Below are positions 24,681 through 36,500 of a stretch of 64,000 nt of DNA, one piece after another; position 1 is the stretch's first letter; every line of letters starts with the position of its first letter. Below the pieces are notes generated by a model. That model had not been told where the DNA came from, made no database searches, and saw nothing but the letters and a program-made list of their open reading frames with translations. A program made the translations under genes and the position numbers. The DNA is taken from assembly GCA_038503065.1 (NCBI GenBank), contig JBCAMK010000001.1, forward strand, positions 124,001 to 188,000, read 5' to 3'. Source of the DNA: Paragyromitra xinjiangensis (lineage: Eukaryota; Ascomycota; Pezizomycetes; Pezizales; Discinaceae).

Positions 24681-25467
24681 ATGTCTCTCACTGGTAAAGT
24701 CGCACTCGTCACCGGCGCCTCAAAGGGTATTGGAAAGTCCATCGTTGAGAAACTTTCCTCCCAAGGCGCATCAGTCGTTATCAACTACTCCCGTGATTCC
24801 GCCCCCGCCGACGAGCTCGTCAAGAAATTCGGCGCAGACCGCAGTCTCGCCATCAGAGCCGATGTTAGCAGTGTTACCGAGTCCCAGCGTCTCGTCTCTG
24901 AGACTGTCGCCAAGTTTGGCAAGATCGATATCTTGGTACTGAACGCTGGTGTATTGCCAAACAAGGACCTTGCCGGAACCACAGAAGAGGACTTTGATAG
25001 AACCTTCGGTGTAAACGTTAAGGGACCATACTTCATCACCCAGGTACCCCTCCCCTCCCAGTGTCCTCGTACTCAATACTAACCTCCTCTAGGCCGCAGC
25101 ACCCCATATCCCAGACGGCGGCCGCATTGTCTTCTTCTCAACAACCCTCACAGCCGCCACCACCGTCACCCCTAACTACCTCCTCTACAATTCCACCAAA
25201 GGTGCCATCGAGCAGATCACCCGCGTACTCGCAAAAGACCTCGGCAAGCGCGGCGTCACCGTCAATGCCGTCTCACCAGGCCCTACCGGAACTGATCTCT
25301 TTTATAATGGAAAGCCCGAGTCGGTGGTTAAAATGATTGCCGGGTTCAACCCCATGAATAGGATTGGGACTCCGGAAGAGATTGCGAATGTTGTTGCGTT
25401 TTTGGCCGGGCCGGAGAGTTCGTGGGTTAATGGGCAGAATATTAGGACTAATGGTGGGATGGCGTAA
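24681..25467 (+). CDS. Classical short-chain dehydrogenase/reductase (FabG-like)
   Basis: Two exons (24681-25043 and 25093-25467) give 245 aa, the usual length of classical SDRs. The cofactor motif TGASKGIG sits at residues 11-18. LNAGVLP gives the NAG motif, and the active site is YNSTK with the catalytic Ser in the preceding FFSTT strand. Arg/Ser at the end of beta-2 (NYSRDS) favour NADPH. The C-terminus ends in the family's WVNGQNI-x-NGG-type loop. The intron (49 nt, GTACCC...CTCTAG) is phase 0 after a Gln codon. The reaction is reversible carbonyl/alcohol oxidoreduction. The substrate cannot be told. It is convergent with the rhamnogalacturonate lyase. Confidence 0.92.
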
Positions 25468-26130
25468 GGGGTTTCTTGTAGGGTGGGGTTGTGAGCTGGT
25501 GGTGTTTGGTACTATATTCTTTTTTGTTTTTTTAGTTATGGTTGGGATAAGGAAAATGTGTATGTTAGAGCCAATGATAGGTGATGAGAATGAATTGTAC
25601 TACGCAAGATTTTATAGCAGGTTATTTCTAGACTTCGTGCAGCCTGACTGAAACCGAATGAGTCACAGATTAACGGTTTTTGAGTGCTCCTCAGAAGGTG
25701 GGGGACATGATGGATGTCTGTTGCTTTGGAGTTGTACTTGATGGCCCTGCAACTGGAAACCTCCTTGGCTCCTTGGCTCCTTGGCTTTCTGGTTTCTTTG
25801 AGCTCTGATAAGGTACACCGATAAGAGCCCAGGGAGGGGGTTGACTGGTTTCACAGTGTACTTCCTTTCCGTACCCTGTGGTTTAGGTGCTTTTCTGGGA
25901 GTAAAGATCATTGGCAACCATATTGTTTTAGTTGGAAGACTAGCCACAGTGGTTATAGCTATTGGTTCTTAGGGAATTGGATTTCTAGTCAGCTTAACGT
26001 ATTAAACAAGATCTGCATAGTCAAGGTATTTATATCCCCGTTAATAGTCTGACAAAGATACCTCCTAGCTACTAATATGTACATTTAAGACCCACCCACC
26101 CCACTACTATAACATCTACCCATCCCCACC
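25468..26130. other. Intergenic stretch between convergent genes
   Basis: About 660 bases between two stop codons. It contains a triplicated octamer at 25761-25784 and otherwise nothing recognisable. Confidence 0.6.
25761..25784. repeat. Tandem octamer CTCCTTGG x3
   Basis: Three perfect adjacent copies of CTCCTTGG occur in the intergenic region between the dehydrogenase and the lyase. Confidence 0.9.
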
Positions 26131-28003
26131 CTAACTCCACTCCATCTTCACCATATCCCACATAATCCCCCTCCACCTCGTCGCCGTCTTATTCGTCGTC
26201 AAATCCACCCTATTCAAACCCACCACCAACCACTCCCGCGGCACCACAAACTCATAGTAATGCCACTCCCCCGCCGTAGTCCCCGATCTGTAAAGACACG
26301 GATCCGTCGCAATCGGCATCTTATGATTCCCCAACCCATTCCCATTCACCCCAATCTCCAACACAGACCCAACACCCCCAATCGCAGTCCCAGACCCCGA
26401 AAACCCCGCGATAGAAACACTAAGCACCGCCGTCGCATTCCCACCCGGGAGAGTCGCAATATCGAAGACGACCGACCAAGTCCCTTTCGCGCTCTTCCCG
26501 AAACACCAATCCGAATCCGAATCCACCCCGATGGTGTATGTCAAGTTCGCGGGACAATTATCAACAAGACCGTGGGTATACGGTGCGCCACCGTACTTGA
26601 ACCCGACACTCTTCCGATCAAACTCACCAATCTGCCAGATCCCCCTGCGTCCCTGCGTTTTCCAGTTCAACCTTCCGAGGTTAAGGTTCTTCCCGTCTTT
26701 AACCGTGAAGCTGCCAGATGAGAACACAGTCGTAACACCACCCATCGCACCGCCGTTAGACCAGGCTTGCAGAGTCCAGTTCTGCTCCGTGCGGACGTTA
26801 TCGAGCTTGAACTCGCCGTTACTATCTGCGTAGGTGGTGTACTGGAATGTGGTGCCTTGGGAGATGGTTATGCCTGGCTCGCCGAGGAATATGGCGGCTC
26901 CCGCGGCGGGCTTGCCGGTGTCGAGGATAAGCTTTCCGGAGACGGAGCCGCGGGATTGGTATAGAGTGTTGTCGAACCATTTGTATGGCCAGGCGTTATC
27001 CTCGATCTTGTTACGTTTGGCGGCGTCTGAGACTGAGCCGTTGTTGAGGTAGCTGGTTTGAGAGTTAGGTAGGTACTTAGTATCTAGTTTAGAGAACTTA
27101 CACAAGCCATGGTCCAAAAACTTTGCCTACGGGAATAGTGTTACTAAATGCAGCCTGGAAATGCGTTCCGTGAAGCATATTCAACAAGACAGCATCATTC
27201 GTCTGACTCTCTCGATGCACACTCAACTCCTGCTTCAACTGATCCCCATTATAGTAGTCCTTCCCAGGATTAATAACCCACGCGCCAAACCTCTCCCCAT
27301 ACACCCCATGGAAATCACTCTCACGCACAAAAAACGACCAATCATACTTAGTAATATACGTCCCATCCGGCTGCACCCAAGTCTCATCCTGCACCTGCGT
27401 ATCATTCAGTATATCCTCAAACGGCGGAAGCGGTTCGTTCTTGAGGTATGTTCGTCCGTTCGGGAATAGGTCTGGGGCGAGACGATATAGTGTTCTGAAT
27501 TCGCCTTGGACGCCGAGGGCTTTGTTGACGAAGTAGGAGTAGAAGCCGTCGAGACCGGGCATGAGGACGAAGTGGACGGTTCCTTCTTTAGCTGAGTAGC
27601 CGACGTCGAGGAGGGAGGCGGTTTGCTTGTAGATGACCGCTGAGGTGTAGTTTAGGTCGAAGTACCGGCCGGCTGGGACCGTTAGTTAGGTTGATAGGTG
27701 GGTTTAGGGGGATTACCGTAGCTTGCATATGCTCCGGTAGCATTCTTGACTAGATCTTCGCCTTTGTAGATTAATTTCGTCCCTGCCCCGGAAGCATTAG
27801 AATGTCGTCCACTTGATGAATTTGGGAGCTGTACCGTATTGTTGACCGATATGCATCGAGATTTTATCGCTAGCAATCGTTGATGAAAATGTCCCGTTTG
27901 TACCATCGTTATGCACCACGAGTGATAACTCCGACTTCTTGATACTCGCAGTAGACGCACATGCGACGAGCGCAGCTAGACATGTTACGAGATGAAATTT
28001 CAT
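26131..28003 (-). CDS. rglB: Secreted rhamnogalacturonate lyase, PL4 (RglB-like)
   Basis: Four exons (28003-27835, 27782-27717, 27672-27102, 27052-26131) join in phase to 575 aa. A signal peptide is evident (MKFHLVTCLAALVACASTA). The catalytic PL4 domain follows: IGQQYGTKLIYKGEDLV across intron 1, then FYSYFVNKALG, GEFRTLYRL, VQDETW, GTYITKYDW, KDYYNGDQLKQELSVHRES and LNMLHGTHFQA. Next are the fibronectin-III-like domain (RGSVSGKLIL) and a C-terminal CBM-like jelly roll ending RGIMWDMVKMEW. Several NxT/S sites support secretion. The enzyme cleaves the rhamnose-galacturonate backbone of pectin RG-I by beta-elimination. The protein appears complete. Three CCGGGG motifs upstream suggest carbon catabolite control. 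Confidence 0.93.
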
Positions 28004-28064
28004 CTTACTGATGTGACTGCAAGACTCCAGATCAAGATTGATCGAGTAAAAGGAGGTGATTCAA

Positions 28065-28074
28065 CATTTATATA
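28065..28074 (-). promoter_or_regulatory. TATA box of the rhamnogalacturonate lyase gene
   Basis: On the minus strand the sequence reads TATATAAATG, about 60-70 bases upstream of the ATG at 28003, a usual position for a fungal core promoter. Confidence 0.55.
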
Positions 28075-28141
28075 ACTATAAACTCCACTCCCACGAATCG
28101 CTCATTGAGCCCAGCCCGTGCAATATCACCGCTTAGTGCTC

Positions 28142-28266
28142 CCGGGGAAGTCGCCTAAGTAAATTACGGCGATATCTCCCAGCCGAGTCTGGGATCTCGG
28201 GGCGACAATACCCCGGAAACCCACAAAACCCTACCGTCACGCATCAAGCAGAGATAATAACCCCGG
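28142..28266. promoter_or_regulatory. Three CreA-type sites (CCGGGG) upstream of the lyase
   Basis: Matches to the CreA/Cre1 consensus SYGGRG occur at 28142-28147 (CCGGGG), 28211-28216 and 28261-28266 (CCCCGG, the reverse complement). They lie about 140-265 bases upstream of the start codon. Glucose repression of pectinase genes through such sites is well known in ascomycetes; binding here is inferred. Confidence 0.4.
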
Positions 28267-30676
28267 ATTCTAACAGTCAAGATCATTGCTCCTTGCGCCG
28301 AGACGATACGCTAGAGTTTAGAAGCTTAGTGTTTGGAGGTTCAAGCTTTTCTCGGTGGAAAAGACTGCGCGTAGTTGGGGGCTGGTCGTTGGCGGGTGGA
28401 ATAGTCAGGGGTTTAGATGCGGGGAATGGTAACCTTCGGTTCGTATGCACGCGAGTCGGGTAGGAATCCTGGGGAAAAAAAGGAAAAAAAGGAAAAACTC
28501 CATCTCTGAGTTCTGACTTTGGGGAAAAGCCGATTGGGGATGGGATGATATATGCAGGACGGGCATTGATCTGGTTGGTATTAACCCTGTAGCCGGCAGG
28601 AGTCCATCTGTAGAGCTGGCCCTGTAATGGAGATAATTAATTTTCGGATAGCTGTTAATGGGAGCTATTCTTTCGAGTGGGAATAGCTAGAGGTGTACCT
28701 TTTGATAGTTCGGTCTATCGCCAGCCCCGTTCGATTATCTATTCCCAAGCAATTCACGACCGCGTTCGAGTAGTTGGAGATTCTGACTTCTGGATGAAAG
28801 GTTTGTGGTTAGTTCGATGAGCATCGGGTAAATCTCAAAAAAAAAAGAGTTACTTAGCCTCTGGTTTTAACCTCGGCCCTGATGCATATGCATATGCATA
28901 GAACGCAATTCATTCCATTGACCCGTTTAGGAGGTGCTGGACGTAGATTCGGTTTCCATAAAGGTACTTGATTAGTACGTATAATTAAAGCACATAGGGG
29001 AGTGACCAATCATGATTACCGTTACTGGACAGATAGACTAGAATTCACTTCCCAGATAAAAGATGCAAAAGTCCGATATCTAGATGGGAAACCACCAGAA
29101 AGCCTATTTCTCTATATTGAACGGTGGTAGATCACCGCTTTTATAAGTGGCAATTACAAAAACAAGAGATGAAGCTTTCTCGAAACGCGGGGACCGACCA
29201 ACCCATGGGCAATAGCATCAGTGAGCGGGTGATTTACTATGACGAACAGCTACTACCAATAAAGATCTACAGACCTGTTAAACTCTACGTGGTCTGCTAT
29301 AAAAATTAGCTCATCTTGAGTCAATTTGATTCTTTAGACGTTTCGACTATTCTGAGGATTCCAGACGCAGGGGGGAGAATTGATGACCTGCCGGTTCTTT
29401 CCGCTCGGAGTTGCTCCGGAATCTCACATCCGTATCGTAAACTTGTGATGATGTATTTGCTAGATATATGACGTCAATTGGTGTTTGAGTTGTGACACGT
29501 TCCCTCATCTAGATTCAAACATCGTCAATATTTTTTTTGTGGAAACTTCTTGGCTCTGTGTGGTATCGTATGATATGATGAAAGCGCCACTAAAGGTTGG
29601 AATGTTCGAAACATGCTTTTTTGGAGAAAAAAAAAAATGCTTTTTGGAAGTCGAAGGCCCTTGTACTCTAGTTTGATCTGCGCCAGTTTTAAATTAGTCT
29701 GAGATTGCATTGAAAAATTTCGGGCCCAACTAACCATCTTCAAACCATCGCGACTTCATTGCTTAAACTGCTATGTACGAACACGCAGTACTTTCGAGAA
29801 TTAATATAATACTCAACCTGTCTCTCTCGAATTCGTCGTCTCGACTTCTTACTGCGCATGGTTACGAGGATCTGCAAGCATCTCCTGCACATTCCATTGT
29901 TCTGTGGGTTTCGCCACCCGCGCTGGCTCGAGTTGTTGCCGGCGTGGAACCTGAGGAGGTTTCTAGCTGAGGATATCATTTTCGTGATGAGAGTTTCTCG
30001 TGGTCCTTGCCTATGTATATTAATCATGGGGTATGAGTAGCATGTTCTTAGAGTGGTACGAATGGTAACACTATTCACGTGTTAGTGGATCTATTGGATG
30101 GCACTTCTAATATTTCGATTCTGTCTGGGTCTTTTTGTACGTAAGAGCACATTTGCGCAACACACTCCTTCTATTTCGGTCAGTATTAGAGTGCTCTGCC
30201 TTACCCATGTCCAGAACACGTGAGCACGCAGTTAAACCCACCCGGAACCACCCGAGACCGCTGATGCTTTGGCGCACCAATGATCTGTCTTTACGTACGG
30301 ACGTTTGTTGCTTTTGTATATCGTGAAAATGCGGGGGAGAATCAAAGTTATGCATGAATTGTATCGAAATATAGCTAAGATGTCTCTCTTTGCTATCTGA
30401 TTAGATAATTCCCCGACCGAGTGACTGAATATGACGGCTCGCCATTATGCAGGTCCGCTTTCTGCTCTACTGTTTTGCTTTTATCAACCCCTAACATCAA
30501 CGTGCAACAATCCCCAAGCTCATCTCATTGCTCCCCCCGTCAGGCGCAAGGCAGAAACATGGCGCAAACACGTAGCACTAAAATAATTTCCTATTCACGC
30601 AAGGCTTCGCCAATACCTTCCACGACGTCCAGATGCCGTATAGAATCAGCTGACTTGTTCTTCTGCGTCTTCACCA
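28267..30676. other. Gene-free stretch between two minus-strand genes
   Basis: About 2.4 kb with no supported gene. The part nearest the lyase belongs to its upstream region. A purine-rich GGAAAAAAA-type short tandem tract occurs at about 28471-28497. The remaining frames are short and without motifs. Confidence 0.5.
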
Positions 30677-31438
30677 CTAATTGTCTACTTCGACTTCAAC
30701 CGGTTCCTGGCCTATCCCGCGCTTTATAGCTTCTTCTAGGATTGTCGCGGTTGCAGTAGCCCCAACCCTCGTAACCCCGATAGCTCTGACCCGAAGTAGG
30801 TCGTCCAACGTTCGTATTCCCCCTGCTGCTTTGATTTGAACCTGCGGGGATGAGGTTTCACGCATTAACCTGAGGTGGGGGAGTGTTGCACCGGAATATG
30901 TGTAAAGTCCGTTAGGCTGTTTGACGAAGCCATATCCCGTGGAAGTCTTAACGAACGCGACAGAAAGCTCTGAACAGATCCGACACAATGTTACGATGTG
31001 GGTCTCGGTGAGGTAGTCGTTTTCAAAGATGACTTTTAGAATCGCACCTCTCGAGGTAACGGCTTGATTGATTTGACGGATCTCGTCAGTAACGTACTCC
31101 CAATCCCCGCCTAAAACCTTCCCAATATTAACAACCATATCAATCTCGTCACCCCCAGCATCAACCGCAGCTGCCGCTTCTTGGGCCTTAATGGCGGTGG
31201 TGCTATTCCCGTGGGGGAAACCGATGACGGGACAGATTAAAACACCAGTACCCGAGAGGATCTCGCGGGCCAATGGGATAGAGTAAGGCTTTATGCATGC
31301 TGTTGCGACTTTGTACTTTTTACTGAGCAAGAGGCCATCTCGAATTTCCGCATCGGTCAGGGTAGGGTGGAGGAGGGAGTGATCAATCATTTTAGCGAGC
31401 TGCGGGAGCGAGACTTTGATCTTGGTGGTTGCAGACAT
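30677..31438 (-). CDS. deoC: Deoxyribose-phosphate aldolase
   Basis: An intronless 253-aa protein, slightly longer than the usual bacterial enzyme. It is a class I TIM-barrel aldolase that cleaves 2-deoxy-D-ribose 5-phosphate to glyceraldehyde 3-phosphate and acetaldehyde (EC 4.1.2.4). The Schiff-base Lys lies in AFVKTSTGYG (Lys164). The second active-site Lys is in IKAAGGIRT (Lys203), and the Asp of DEIDMVVNIG is at about 100. The phosphate-binding GGIR segment is intact. It acts in deoxynucleoside catabolism and should be cytosolic. The ATG follows a clear reading-frame opening at 31438. The gene is divergent from a small orphan gene about 1.65 kb away. Confidence 0.96.
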   Translation of the reverse strand: MSATTKIKVSLPQLAKMIDHSLLHPTLTDAEIRDGLLLSKKYKVATACIKPYSIPLAREILSGTGVLICPVIGFPHGNSTTAIKAQEAAAAVDAGGDEIDMVVNIGKVLGGDWEYVTDEIRQINQAVTSRGAILKVIFENDYLTETHIVTLCRICSELSVAFVKTSTGYGFVKQPNGLYTYSGATLPHLRLMRETSSPQVQIKAAGGIRTLDDLLRVRAIGVTRVGATATATILEEAIKRGIGQEPVEVEVDN

Positions 31439-33091
31439 GTTCGCCTGATTTGTTGGATGTCGTTATGGGTTTGCTTTTTTCTGTGGGATGTTCAGGGTTT
31501 GGGGGGTTTGTGGAGCGTTGTTGGGGACCCTGTCTGATAAGGGTTCACGACAAGGATTTCCTTCATGTATCAGTGATTCGTGAAGTTCAGATGAACAGTG
31601 CTGCCGCCAACTATATGTACATGAGCAGTACTTGCACCAGCACCAATACCTCGGCAACCCCCTCTTTTGGGTTTTTTGCTTATTGCCGTTGATCCGACTT
31701 GGCCACCGCGTACCTATCAGCTTCCCGAATCCCCGATATCTTCGGCTTCCGCGCAAACTCAAGGGGGGGGGTTTCTACGGTCGTGGAACCGGAGCCGCGG
31801 GGGGAAGTGCGTGAGATGAAACATCTACCCGAGTTTTTCGGTACCTACGTATAAGTTATTTTTCAATTTATTTATTACTGGCTGAAACGGCCTCAGGGCG
31901 AGCCCAAGAAAAGGAAAAAGTTGTTGGGTAAATGCAACGGTTCTGAACGAACATACCCAAAGAAAAGAAAAATGGTTGAGTAATTAACACAGCTGTACAG
32001 ACAGACACGAATGGACCCAGGGGAAGGATGGGACTCTGAACGCATCAATGGGTTTTGACACGAATCCCCTATTACGCAACTTTCGACTATCGTGATAGAA
32101 GAAGTGATGTTTGCGTCGATGGGAATAATCTGGTTCTGAATCCGCCTGGGCAGTCTGAGTCGGTTTAACGCTTTCTTCGTCCAAGCAGATTCGCCATCTG
32201 CCGAGTACTACTGTATATACCGGTACCACAATTATTAGGACGTGCCGTTGCATGAGACACACGTGGGCCCTTACTGCGTTGCAATTGATTGTCTGTCTGC
32301 TTCTGGGCGGGTTTTCTACCTCTTTCCGTCTTGAATCAAGTGATGCTTCTTTGATCTGATACCGGGTCGTTATCTCGAAGCATCTCACGATGCTGCGAAA
32401 CCTGAGTTTCTGCAAACAAGGGGACTGGAAACCACCTTCTAGTCCGTTCCAAAGTGGATTCTTAATTTGGAACTTGGTCACTTGTACGGTTTCTCTGGTC
32501 TCCTGAGACCGTTCCCGCCAAAAAGAAACCTCTACTTTACTTAACAATATTTAATGAAAAGCAGTTTTTCTCTCGGGATTCAATAGAATCGCGTCAGCTC
32601 GCGGGACCACTACCTTGCCACGTATTTTACCCCACCATGTGGTTTGTTCCAATACCCTGGTTCGTTAAGCCCCTCCAGCTTTGATATCACTTCTATGGAA
32701 CCATTTCGCTTCATGACCAGTAGAACTCGTGTGGAATACACCCTCCAGGAAAAACAGGGAATGCCCCCAAACCTTATGGCCATTTCCGAACAGAACAGCC
32801 CCCCCAAGGACTAAAATGCCTCAGGAGCCTCACCGCCCTCGAAATAAATCCTGCACACAATCGATCGGCCAACTTCCTATATAGTTAACTTCACACCACC
32901 GCCATCAGCCCCGACTCGGATTCTTCCACACATCCCCCACAGCAGTCCAAACAATCCTCGCAGGATAAAATCCCCATCGAAAGTCACAGGAAAAAAGAAA
33001 AAATTCTAAAAGTCCATACTAAACCTCTCGACCACCCCCCCCCACAATCTACATTACACATTACCACTCGATCTTCCCGCGAAATCCCAAA
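31439..33091. other. Divergent intergenic region
   Basis: About 1.65 kb between the divergent deoC and the small orphan gene. A 187-codon minus-strand frame at 31984-32547 shows no recognisable motif or codon pattern and is not accepted. A C-run (about 33035-33045) precedes the orphan-gene start. Confidence 0.5.
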
Positions 33092-33500
33092 ATGTTAAGC
33101 GATCTATTTACTCGCCTCTTCAACAATAACCCGGGCGCGTACGACCAGGAAACCGAAGACCCTGGTTTCACTGCTTTTATGGAGACTCTACACGCCCGTC
33201 GGGCGAACGAAGATTGGTTCATGCCTGGACCTGAAGGAGACCTCTACAGGCAGCGGTGTCGCGATGAAGAAATGATGCGGATGGAATCGCGGAACTATGG
33301 TTTCAAGATCAACCCATCCTCCGTCTGCTCGGTAAGTTCCAGAAGCTGAAAATTATTTTTTTATTTTCGCTGATGGACGAAAACAGAAAGAAACAGAAGA
33401 TGGAGGACCGCTACAACAGAAGCGATCGCGAAGACCTTCGTTTCTTCGCAAATACAGCTTCTCAGACAGACCGAAGCGAGTTTCCTCTCTTGGGTCATAG
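33092..33500 (+). CDS. Small hypothetical protein (117 aa), basic C-terminus
   Basis: Two exons (33092-33331 and 33387-33500) join in phase 0 to 117 aa. The intron is 55 nt (GTAAGT...AACAG). I do not recognise the family. The N-terminal 75 residues are acidic and aromatic, with a helix-like start (LSDLFTRLF) and a Trp/Met/Pro-containing patch (EDWFMPGPEGDLYRQRC). The second exon is strongly basic, with RRPSF and RKYSF motifs resembling basophilic kinase sites. No signal peptide or membrane segment is seen. The good splice signals and strong change of character at the exon border suggest a real gene. Confidence 0.65.
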
Positions 33501-36500
33501 GTGCTCTTAGGAGTCATGATCAGGTACATCATCTCACTCTCAGGTCACACAGCTACTCGAGCTCTTACTAACGATGAGAAGTATTTTAAGCTCGATATTT
33601 TATAATGGGCGGCGTTTTTTTTTCATGGGATCATTCAGCTTTGTTTTTTTACCGGTATTTCATTTGTTCGGCGAAGGTTTCATCTGGGTACCTCACGTGA
33701 AGGCTTTATTTCGCCTTCCCCAACTCTTTAATTTTCTTTTGTACTTTCTTCTTCTCCGTGTTAATATTGCAGCTATGATTTGACGCCTATTTCTTCTACT
33801 CTATGAATGTTTCCATGGTCGGGTGAGCTATCTTCTCAGGAGAGGGAAAAATCATGTATTGATACTGGATAGGGCCACGTAAGTCCCTGATGTCCTGACA
33901 AATGATAAAACCACCTCTTTACCAAAAACCACAGTTCTCATGGACCTGTTTTTCTTCTTCTCTACTTCAAAAGCGGTCAGAATAACCAGTTATTCGACCC
34001 TGCCACTCGCATGCGTCACGGCCCCTTCCTGCGTTCGGCTGACTCGGGGCCTCCCTTGCATAGCGCATGCACGTGGACACCAAGTAAAACGCAAAACACG
34101 CCAAGCCTATTTCGTCAGAGGAGATATTGACAGCAGTTCTTCATACAATATCACTCAACCGATGCGTCGAGTAAGGGGTCCACGCGGAAGGAGATCAAGA
34201 AATATCAACGGGATGAGAACGCATTCTACCGAAGGATCACCTTCGGTCACACAACTCATTCGGGTAGATTTCTTGGCGGGTGATTAAAATATCTACCCAC
34301 CCCTCCACGCACAACCTATGACGTCTATATCTAGGCCATTATGCGTGAACTCCGTGATGCAGCTGATGCTACCAATTCCAGCCCTTTAATACGCTGCTAT
34401 AGGTCAATCCGTCTCCCAGCGCAGTCCGCGTCGGCCACAACGTAATCCTTTTGTGCACTGAGGATCCCTATGCAGGGTCCAATACAAGCTACCCTATTAT
34501 GAAGATTTAGCTTATAATACGTCAGGCTAGGCACTAAAAGCAGGGGTATAAACCCGTAAGGAGCCAAATGACCTAACCAATCGAACGCCTTAACTAGAAA
34601 ACTAATAATCTAGCGCTTTCGACCTGACACGGGTGCATGACAGCAGACAACTCGAAAAACGGTAGCAGAGGCTTTTTTCAGTCCCATGGGCCTAGCCGAT
34701 ATGACACGGAGATCGTCGTTGAATCAGATCATGGGTTGGCCTGGGACTGGGAATCAAGGATGAGCTAGGGGTAGGAATTGTCGCTGGGCTTGTCTAATTG
34801 CTTGGTTCGGATGGGGCTAGTAGACGCTTGTGCGTGGAGTAGTGATTGGCTAAGGGGTGAGCGATCAGCTGGTGGGGATGCAGAGCGTGGGAAAAAGAAA
34901 TAAACGGTCCGGGGGAACCTTGAGGAAAATGTGTTCCTCGGGATTGACGATCAGATGGACGGCGGTCTGGGCAGCGGTGCGCAATCTGAATGCTGGGTTT
35001 TCAGTATGTCTGTAGTCTAGCTATAATCGAGATCTCGGCCGATCTAAGGAAATGCTGATATGTACTGGGCGTACGTCGACTTAAGGATTTTGTACTGAGT
35101 CTTGGACGCATTGGGCCATGGGATGGTCTGTGCGTACGTAGTCTCTTGTAGCTTATTAAGCCTTACTAGGATATTAGTAGATCTAGATGGGGGCTACTAG
35201 AACGCTTGACCTTTGTGACCTGAGCTAAAATACTTGTCTTAGTTTCTTGCAATTATGTCTCTCTGGTTATTAGATGATTAATCGATTGTTCTAAGTTATG
35301 GCTTGGTTATGTGAGAGCATCTACGTGAACTCATATCACAATCTTGAAGCTCATAACTGTAGTATCTACAATTCTGTAGATATGGACAAGTAAGCCCACT
35401 GCCACACAGACCACCCAGCAGGACATTATTCACAGCTACTCGATTATTAATCGATTTCGCTACAACAACCAATTGAATCTAAACCGCAACCTCTCTCAAG
35501 CCAATCGAATCGGTTACCAGTTTCTAATCCAGATAAAACCCATGCGGCATGCATACCAGCATACTGTACTAGAAGGAAAACCCTTAAAAAAACCATTACC
35601 GACCCATTCTAGAAATATAAGTACATTGATATTATATCTACGGCTACCTGCATATGTACGACCTAAGCAGAGCGTTATTTAATAGGTAGTTCGAGTTAAA
35701 ATCCTCAAAGTCTTTCGAGGATGTTAGGTCTGCCTCGTGGCTTTCCTGCTTCATGTTGGTAGAATTGCACTTGAGTTTCCCGGGGCTGTGATAGCTGCTA
35801 ATCTCTGAGTCTAGCGAATAGATGATTTAGTTTACAACCTCGATGAAGTAACTATACCCTTTCTAAACCCAGGTGCAAATATTTCACGCTACCGCGTGGA
35901 TAGCAGAGATGCGTCGCTGCTAAAATGGCGCCATCTACCACGTATAAGCGACTAACAATACAGCAAACAACCCGGTGAGCAATATTGTGCATGCCATATA
36001 ACCCCACAAAGCTTTGCTGCCTTCTGCCTACCTCTGGCTTTTGCGGGGGCGTCTTGACGGTTGCCACTTGGGGGTTTGGGGTGGATGTAGCAGTCTGCAT
36101 TACGCCCCCGCGCAAATAATTCATTTCCTCCCAGGGCCTAGTGCTCGATAGAGGATTACTCTCAGGTTTCTTCTCACTAGATTATCAGCTAGTAGAATTA
36201 CCAATTATACGATCGGTGCCCTCAGCCTATTCATCAGCGGGTCGGCGATAATATTTCTGACCATGGGATCTATTAGATGTCAGATTCTTACGTTGGGGCT
36301 CAGAAGGCAGATTACTATGCTTAAAATATATTCTGAACGTTTTATTGGCTCCGTAAGCCGGGTCCAAAAGACGCAAGGGACAGAAGGCTGAAAATCTTCC
36401 AGTCATAGAATCTCACTCTTTTCAAATCGACACATCGGTAAAAGTTATCTGGAATGCATATTTCGGCTTTAGATCCCCTACCAATGAATTAGAGGCCGCA

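Noticed and set aside
31984..32547. 187-codon minus-strand open frame
   Set aside because: Composition looks random, with no family motif; it lies between two divergent genes and has no supporting signals.
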